The translations under genes were made by a program, and so were the position numbers. From Candidatus Bathyarchaeota archaeon (lineage in GTDB: Archaea > Thermoproteota > Bathyarchaeia > 40CM-2-53-6 > JALHTG01): DNA of 41,773 nt. The stretch lies in assembly GCA_022865705.1 (NCBI GenBank), contig JALHTG010000078.1:1-41773 (forward strand). The letters run 5' to 3'. A model generated the notes under the pieces. That model had not been told where the DNA came from. It saw only the letters and a program-made list of their open reading frames with translations, and did no database searches. Of the stretch, positions 38,427 to 41,773 are shown one piece after another; the stretch's first letter is position 1, and each line of letters starts with the position of its first letter.

Positions 38427-38816
38427 TCATTTCTTCGCTCCACCAGACTTCCTCAGATCCTCAGCTGCCTTCAACAGCTCAGCGAGAACGCTCGCGCCGT
38501 CGCCTGGCTCAATGATACTGGTTGCCGCTGATCCTACATCGAGACCTGATGATTTTCCAAGATCTAGTTTGCTTGGAACAAACAGATAGGTTATCTTCCT
38601 TTCATCACACAGGATCGGCAGGTGAGCAACTATTTGAGGGGGATCAACGTCTTCTGCGATGAGAACCAGTTTAGCTATGCCTCTTCCCACGGCCTTTGTT
38701 GTTTCGTTGGTGCCTTTTCGAAGCTTACCTGAATCCCTTGCGACCTGGACCAACTGGTAAGCTTTTTCCGCAATTTCTTTGGGCACTTCGAATTTTGCGT
38801 AGAAAGCCTTAGGCAT
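38427..38816 (-). CDS. rpl7ae: Ribosomal protein L7Ae
   Basis: A 129-residue kink-turn RNA-binding protein of the ribosome, box C/D and H/ACA RNPs and RNase P. The hallmark KLRKGTNETTKAVGRGIAKL is present at 35-54, followed by VLIAEDVDPPQIVAHLPILC and the C-terminal ITYLFVPSKLDLG. The length is normal for archaea. ATG at 38816 follows an A-rich leader. Palindrome 5 begins at the stop codon. It is a sure chromosomal gene and shows the host to be an archaeon. Confidence 0.96.
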   Translation of the reverse strand: MPKAFYAKFEVPKEIAEKAYQLVQVARDSGKLRKGTNETTKAVGRGIAKLVLIAEDVDPPQIVAHLPILCDERKITYLFVPSKLDLGKSSGLDVGSAATSIIEPGDGASVLAELLKAAEDLRKSGGAKK

Positions 38817-38999
38817 TTTTTATCAGGAAACATGTGTACCGGGAGCTCTTATCTCCTTTTCCCCGAGGACCTCGATCTAAGTAGACGCCTTTCATGGTGC
38901 GCACATGCCAAAACTAACGAATATGACCGAAGCAGGCTATGAATAAGAAAGGATAAAAAAATAGAGGCTAAGGTACCTTGCAACTAAGGATTGACCTTT

Positions 39000-39152
39000 C
39001 TAGTATCTTCTATGCTTCTGGTAGCAGTCCCTGCAGTAGACTGGCTTCCCTTCGGTCGGCTTGAACGGAACTTCACATTCTTGCTTACAGTCAGAACAAG
39101 TCGCCTTATGCATCTCTCTGGGGCCACCATAGCTACGCCTTTCATAACCCAT
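39000..39152 (-). CDS. 50-residue zinc-ribbon protein
   Basis: From ATG 39152, 50 codons to TAG at 39000. CSDCKQECEVPFKPTEGKP followed by VYCRDCYQKHR is the well-known small CxxCx(n)CxxC zinc-ribbon type found in archaea and some bacteria. GGAAGTGA lies 10 nt upstream; GTG 39164 is an in-frame alternative. A TATA-like TGTATAAC is found about 26 nt upstream. Its role is unknown; it may act in translation or as an adaptor. Confidence 0.8.
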   Translation of the reverse strand: MGYERRSYGGPREMHKATCSDCKQECEVPFKPTEGKPVYCRDCYQKHRRY

Positions 39153-39422
39153 GCGATTCTTCACTTCCCTTTCTAGCTAGTTATACACCGGACCTTACCA
39201 AGTAGGAATCCACTGTATACTGACGCCGCTTTGATCCACACCGGGAATTAAAGTGTTCTGTTTGAGCTGGCGCGCTAGTCATCATGTGTCCTCATCCGGA
39301 TAGATCTTCGGTAACGGGTTGTTCACGAGTTGTGCAAGTCAGGTGCGTGTGTACGGAAGAATGGCTTTCTTTGTGTGTAGATTACTGATTACTATCTTTT
39401 TCATGGTTTTGTTGGTTGAGGG

Positions 39423-39686
39423 TTGCGGGCTACGTCTGCGGAGCTTGAAACGATAGGTGTTAGTGGGCTGGAGGGGCGAGTTGTGCGGTTCATTCAGTTT
39501 CCAACGCGGAAGGATAGGCGGCTTATTGCGGAGTTGAGAGATGGGAGTAGGCGAGTCGTTCAGTGCGAGAAATGCGGAAAGACCAACAGCCTAGAGGCAC
39601 GGCCAAACTCGCCACGGTTCACGAACTACCTCATACTGTGCCGCAACGACTCCACCCGATTCTTCCTAACCACCGATAGGCCATGA
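39423..39686 (+). CDS. Small unknown protein with CxxC
   Basis: An 87-residue basic protein with a beta-strand pattern (LEGRVVRFIQFPTRKDRRLI, RDGSRRVVQCEKCGKTNSLE) and a final strand-rich end with one more Cys. Start is TTG 39423 with GAGGG close by. As in the integrase, the first part is rich in G-ending codons. The 270-bp gap before it holds only a GGCGCGCT palindrome (39269-39276). Confidence 0.55.
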   Translation: MRATSAELETIGVSGLEGRVVRFIQFPTRKDRRLIAELRDGSRRVVQCEKCGKTNSLEARPNSPRFTNYLILCRNDSTRFFLTTDRP

Positions 39687-39838
39687 TCCACCTCTGCCGT
39701 AAACGCGCGCTGGGCCAAGTGCTAGGATGAGTGTTGGAAGTGGCGCGCTGGTCTACTTGTGATTAGGCTTATTACGTAAGCTTAGCTGAGGTACACGACG
39801 CGTAGAACGCATCACACTGTGAACTGAAGGACGGGGAG

Positions 39839-40618
39839 ATGGCATCTCGTATAGCTTCGCTGGCGCTTGTGATCGTGCTAGTTTCAATTGCCAACAACTG
39901 TGGTCCTGCCATGGCCAACCTGGCCCCGAATTTGCCAGCCAGCTCTGCGAAACAGGTCACGATAGAAATCGACTTCTCTAAGCCGATCGGTAGGATCAGG
40001 TCGCTCCAACAGGTTCATGCGGGGCCGATTCCGAAGACGAAAGGGGCAGCACAGCTTCATGATCAGTACAGGCAGATCGGAGTCGATTACATTAGGACGC
40101 ATGATGGTCGGCCTTTCTTTGACATAGACGTTGTTTTTCCCAATATGCAGGCTGATCCTTCGAATGAGTCGAGCTATACCTTCTCTTCAACTGATCTCCA
40201 GGTTGAGGCGATTAGGTCGACGGGGGCGGAGGTTTTCTATCGACTTGGGTATACTTGGGGAGGACCCTATTCTAAGACCCCGCCTAGCGACTATGCGAAG
40301 TTCGCAGAGATCTGCAAGCACATAGTCATGCACTACAATCATGGATGGGCTAAGGGTTTCAGGTACGGAATCCAATACTGGGAGGTTTGGAACGAACCTG
40401 ACATTGGAGAGTTCTGGACAGGAACACCGGCACAATACTTCACACTCTACGACGTCGTGGCTAAGGCCCTCAAGGCGCTCGGCCAGGATCTCAAGGTTGG
40501 CGGGCCTTCGCTGTCTGGTGGACCAGCGTTCTGGAATCGTGGCTTCCTGGAGGACTTTCTGCGCTTCTACAAGACCAATGAGTCGCGCGCGCAGCCTTTG
40601 AACTTCTCTGTAACATGA
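39839..40618 (+). pseudogene. Truncated GH39-like glycoside hydrolase
   Basis: The 259 residues begin with a signal-peptide-like segment (RIASLALVIVLVSIANNCG) and continue as a (beta/alpha)8 hydrolase resembling GH39 beta-xylosidases: IGVDYIRTHDGRPF, then YWEVWNEPDIGEFW with the acid/base Glu186. Homology appears to run to PLNFS, where the family usually continues with a WHTY-like strand, and then breaks at about 40608; a stop follows. The nucleophile and half the barrel are missing, so the enzyme cannot be active alone. It was probably a secreted glycosidase, cut by a rearrangement. Confidence 0.7.
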
Positions 40619-40846
40619 CTCACAATTGCCGCCAGCCGCCCTCTCGATTACTCTCTCGACTTGCTTCAATTCGCCATCCAATTTGGCGAATGCATGCTCC
40701 AGCCCTTGTTCGTTGCATGTTTCCAGCGCTCTTCTTATAGTATTCATAAAGTTCTGTTTGCATTGCTGCCTCTTCTGGCACTTTCTACTCACACCACGTT
40801 CCACATTCTCTTCAAGAGTCTCGTTGGCCTGGTCTGCGTATAGCAT
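40607..40846 (-). pseudogene. 5' fragment of an unknown gene abutting the truncated hydrolase
   Basis: The - strand frame from 40846 gives about 78 natural-looking residues: NTIRRALETCNEQGLEHAF, KLDGELKQVERVIERAAGG and NCESC. Beyond that the same frame runs antisense through the hydrolase. The junction at about 40607 coincides with the end of homology of the hydrolase, so two incomplete genes meet there tail to tail. The product would be helical with a CxxC. The family is unknown. If the antisense part is translated the protein would have 219 residues. Confidence 0.45.
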
Positions 40847-40989
40847 CAGCGCGCGCTACCATGCACTTGGGCTCTGAGATCTTTGATTGATGTCAAGGGT
40901 CTATTTGGGCTAGCGCGCGTATCTTATGTTCACAAGATAATTGCTAAATAGATCCCGTACGTATCGACCCCTTTCAGGTCGGTCTAAGA

Positions 40990-41773
40990 TTGCTGAAGCT
41001 TGTTAGATTTGAGGGAAATCCGATCATTACTTCGAGGCAGGGTCGAGATTGGGAAGTTGGGGGCACATTCAATCCTGGTGCAGCAATCGATGGAGGAGCA
41101 GTACATCTACTGTACCGCGCAGCCGACACCAACAAGATCTCACGTTTGGGGTATGCGCGAACACTAAACGGCACCGAGATAGATTTCCGTTCTTCAGACC
41201 CAGTTCTCATACCGTCAGCTGAGTGGGAAGAGTTTGGTTGCGAGGACCCCCGAATAACCAATTTCGGAGGGACTTTTTACATAACTTACACCGCCTACTC
41301 GCGGCGAGGCCCTCGCATAGCTCTAGCTTCAACGAAAGACTTCCAGAATTTTGAAAAGCATGGATTGATAGGTCCAGACCACAACGACAAGAACTGCGTC
41401 ATTTTCCCAGAAAGAATCAATGGAAGAATGACAATACTCCACCGGCTCAAGTCTAAAGTGCAGATTGCCTACTTTGACGATTTTGAGTCACTTACTGATT
41501 CGGAGAATTATTGGAACGGGTATGTGAAGCATCTAGATGACTATGAAGTTATCCGCTCTACTCTCCCATGGGAGAGAAGAAAAGTTGGGGTCGGGCCACC
41601 TCCAATCAAAACGGATCTTGGATGGCTCGTGATCTACCATGGCGTGAGCGTCGAACGCATCTACCGAACGGGAGCAATTCTTCTTGATTTGGATAACCCG
41701 TCGAAGGTTTTGGCACGCACCAAGGAACCTATTCTTGAACCGGAGATGGAATTCGAGAAGCATGGCGTTGTCC
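40990..41773 (+). CDS. GH130-like glycoside phosphorylase/hydrolase (partial)
   Basis: An open frame from TTG 40990 runs 261 codons to the window end without a stop. It has the five-bladed beta-propeller pattern of GH130: FNPGAAIDGGAVHLLYRA, EEFGCEDPRITNFGGTFYIT (with the candidate catalytic Asp in CEDPR), NCVIFPERINGRMTILHR, and TDLGWLVIYHGVSVERIYR. Known members act on beta-1,2- or beta-1,4-mannosides, often by phosphorolysis. The missing C-terminus would be some 50-80 residues. No signal peptide is seen. It may belong with the truncated hydrolase to a former sugar-use cluster. Confidence 0.85.
   Translation, partial: MLKLVRFEGNPIITSRQGRDWEVGGTFNPGAAIDGGAVHLLYRAADTNKISRLGYARTLNGTEIDFRSSDPVLIPSAEWEEFGCEDPRITNFGGTFYITYTAYSRRGPRIALASTKDFQNFEKHGLIGPDHNDKNCVIFPERINGRMTILHRLKSKVQIAYFDDFESLTDSENYWNGYVKHLDDYEVIRSTLPWERRKVGVGPPPIKTDLGWLVIYHGVSVERIYRTGAILLDLDNPSKVLARTKEPILEPEMEFEKHGVV

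Noticed and set aside
38817-38880. Kink-turn in the L7Ae leader for autoregulation
   Set aside because: Only a CTGA is seen; the matching TGATGA-type box and stem are absent.
40626-40877. + strand frame with hydrophobic runs at 40626-40877
   Set aside because: It is opposite the better-looking - strand fragment and its hydrophobic runs follow from that gene's codons.

Overview
The window is archaeal DNA. Evidence: a ribosomal protein L7Ae gene (38427-38816), a tRNA gene with two bulge-helix-bulge introns (37234-37373), an actin closer to crenactin and eukaryotic actin than to MreB (8071-9342), an archaeal-type Nif3/DUF34 protein, and TATA-box promoters such as the one before the actin gene. 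The doubly interrupted tRNA and the actin suggest Thermoproteota or a relative (for example Bathyarchaeia or Caldarchaeales); I cannot place it more exactly from sequence alone.

Layout. 1-10.4 kb is chromosome: the end of an unknown gene, a decayed ABC-transporter copy, a heterodimeric ABC exporter (340-3996) with one degenerate ATP site, a gene remnant, an aldo/keto reductase, a polysaccharide-deacetylase-family protein, a Nif3-like protein, a three-gene operon of actin plus two unknown proteins, and thiL.

10.5-33.7 kb is a head-tail (Caudoviricetes, siphovirus-like) provirus. A tyrosine integrase on the + strand sits at the left end. A single block of about 30 genes runs on the - strand from 33.4 kb to 11.7 kb: small unknown proteins and membrane proteins, a detached subtilisin-propeptide-like protein and a subtilase, a ribbon-helix-helix protein, small and large terminase, a Dam methylase, portal, maturation protease, major capsid protein, connectors, a fibre with 17 tandem repeats and its adaptor, tail tube, tail chaperones joined by a -1 frameshift at CCCTTTA, tape measure, and a lectin/discoidin tail protein. 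A divergent ribbon-helix-helix gene at 33.5 kb is a likely repressor. No replication genes and no recognised lysis enzyme are present; the subtilase with nearby small membrane proteins is the best candidate for egress. Several genes of 39-59 codons are fitted in with 1-11 nt overlaps.

33.7-41.8 kb is chromosome or a second island: a one-chain restriction-modification enzyme, tRNA-Ser(TGA), an unknown gene and L7Ae, separated by an unusual set of GGCCGGCC-centred palindromes that lie mostly at gene 3' ends. Then follow two small zinc-binding proteins, a truncated GH39-like glycosidase that meets a fragment of another gene, and a GH130-like glycoside phosphorylase running off the window. The att sites of the provirus were not found.
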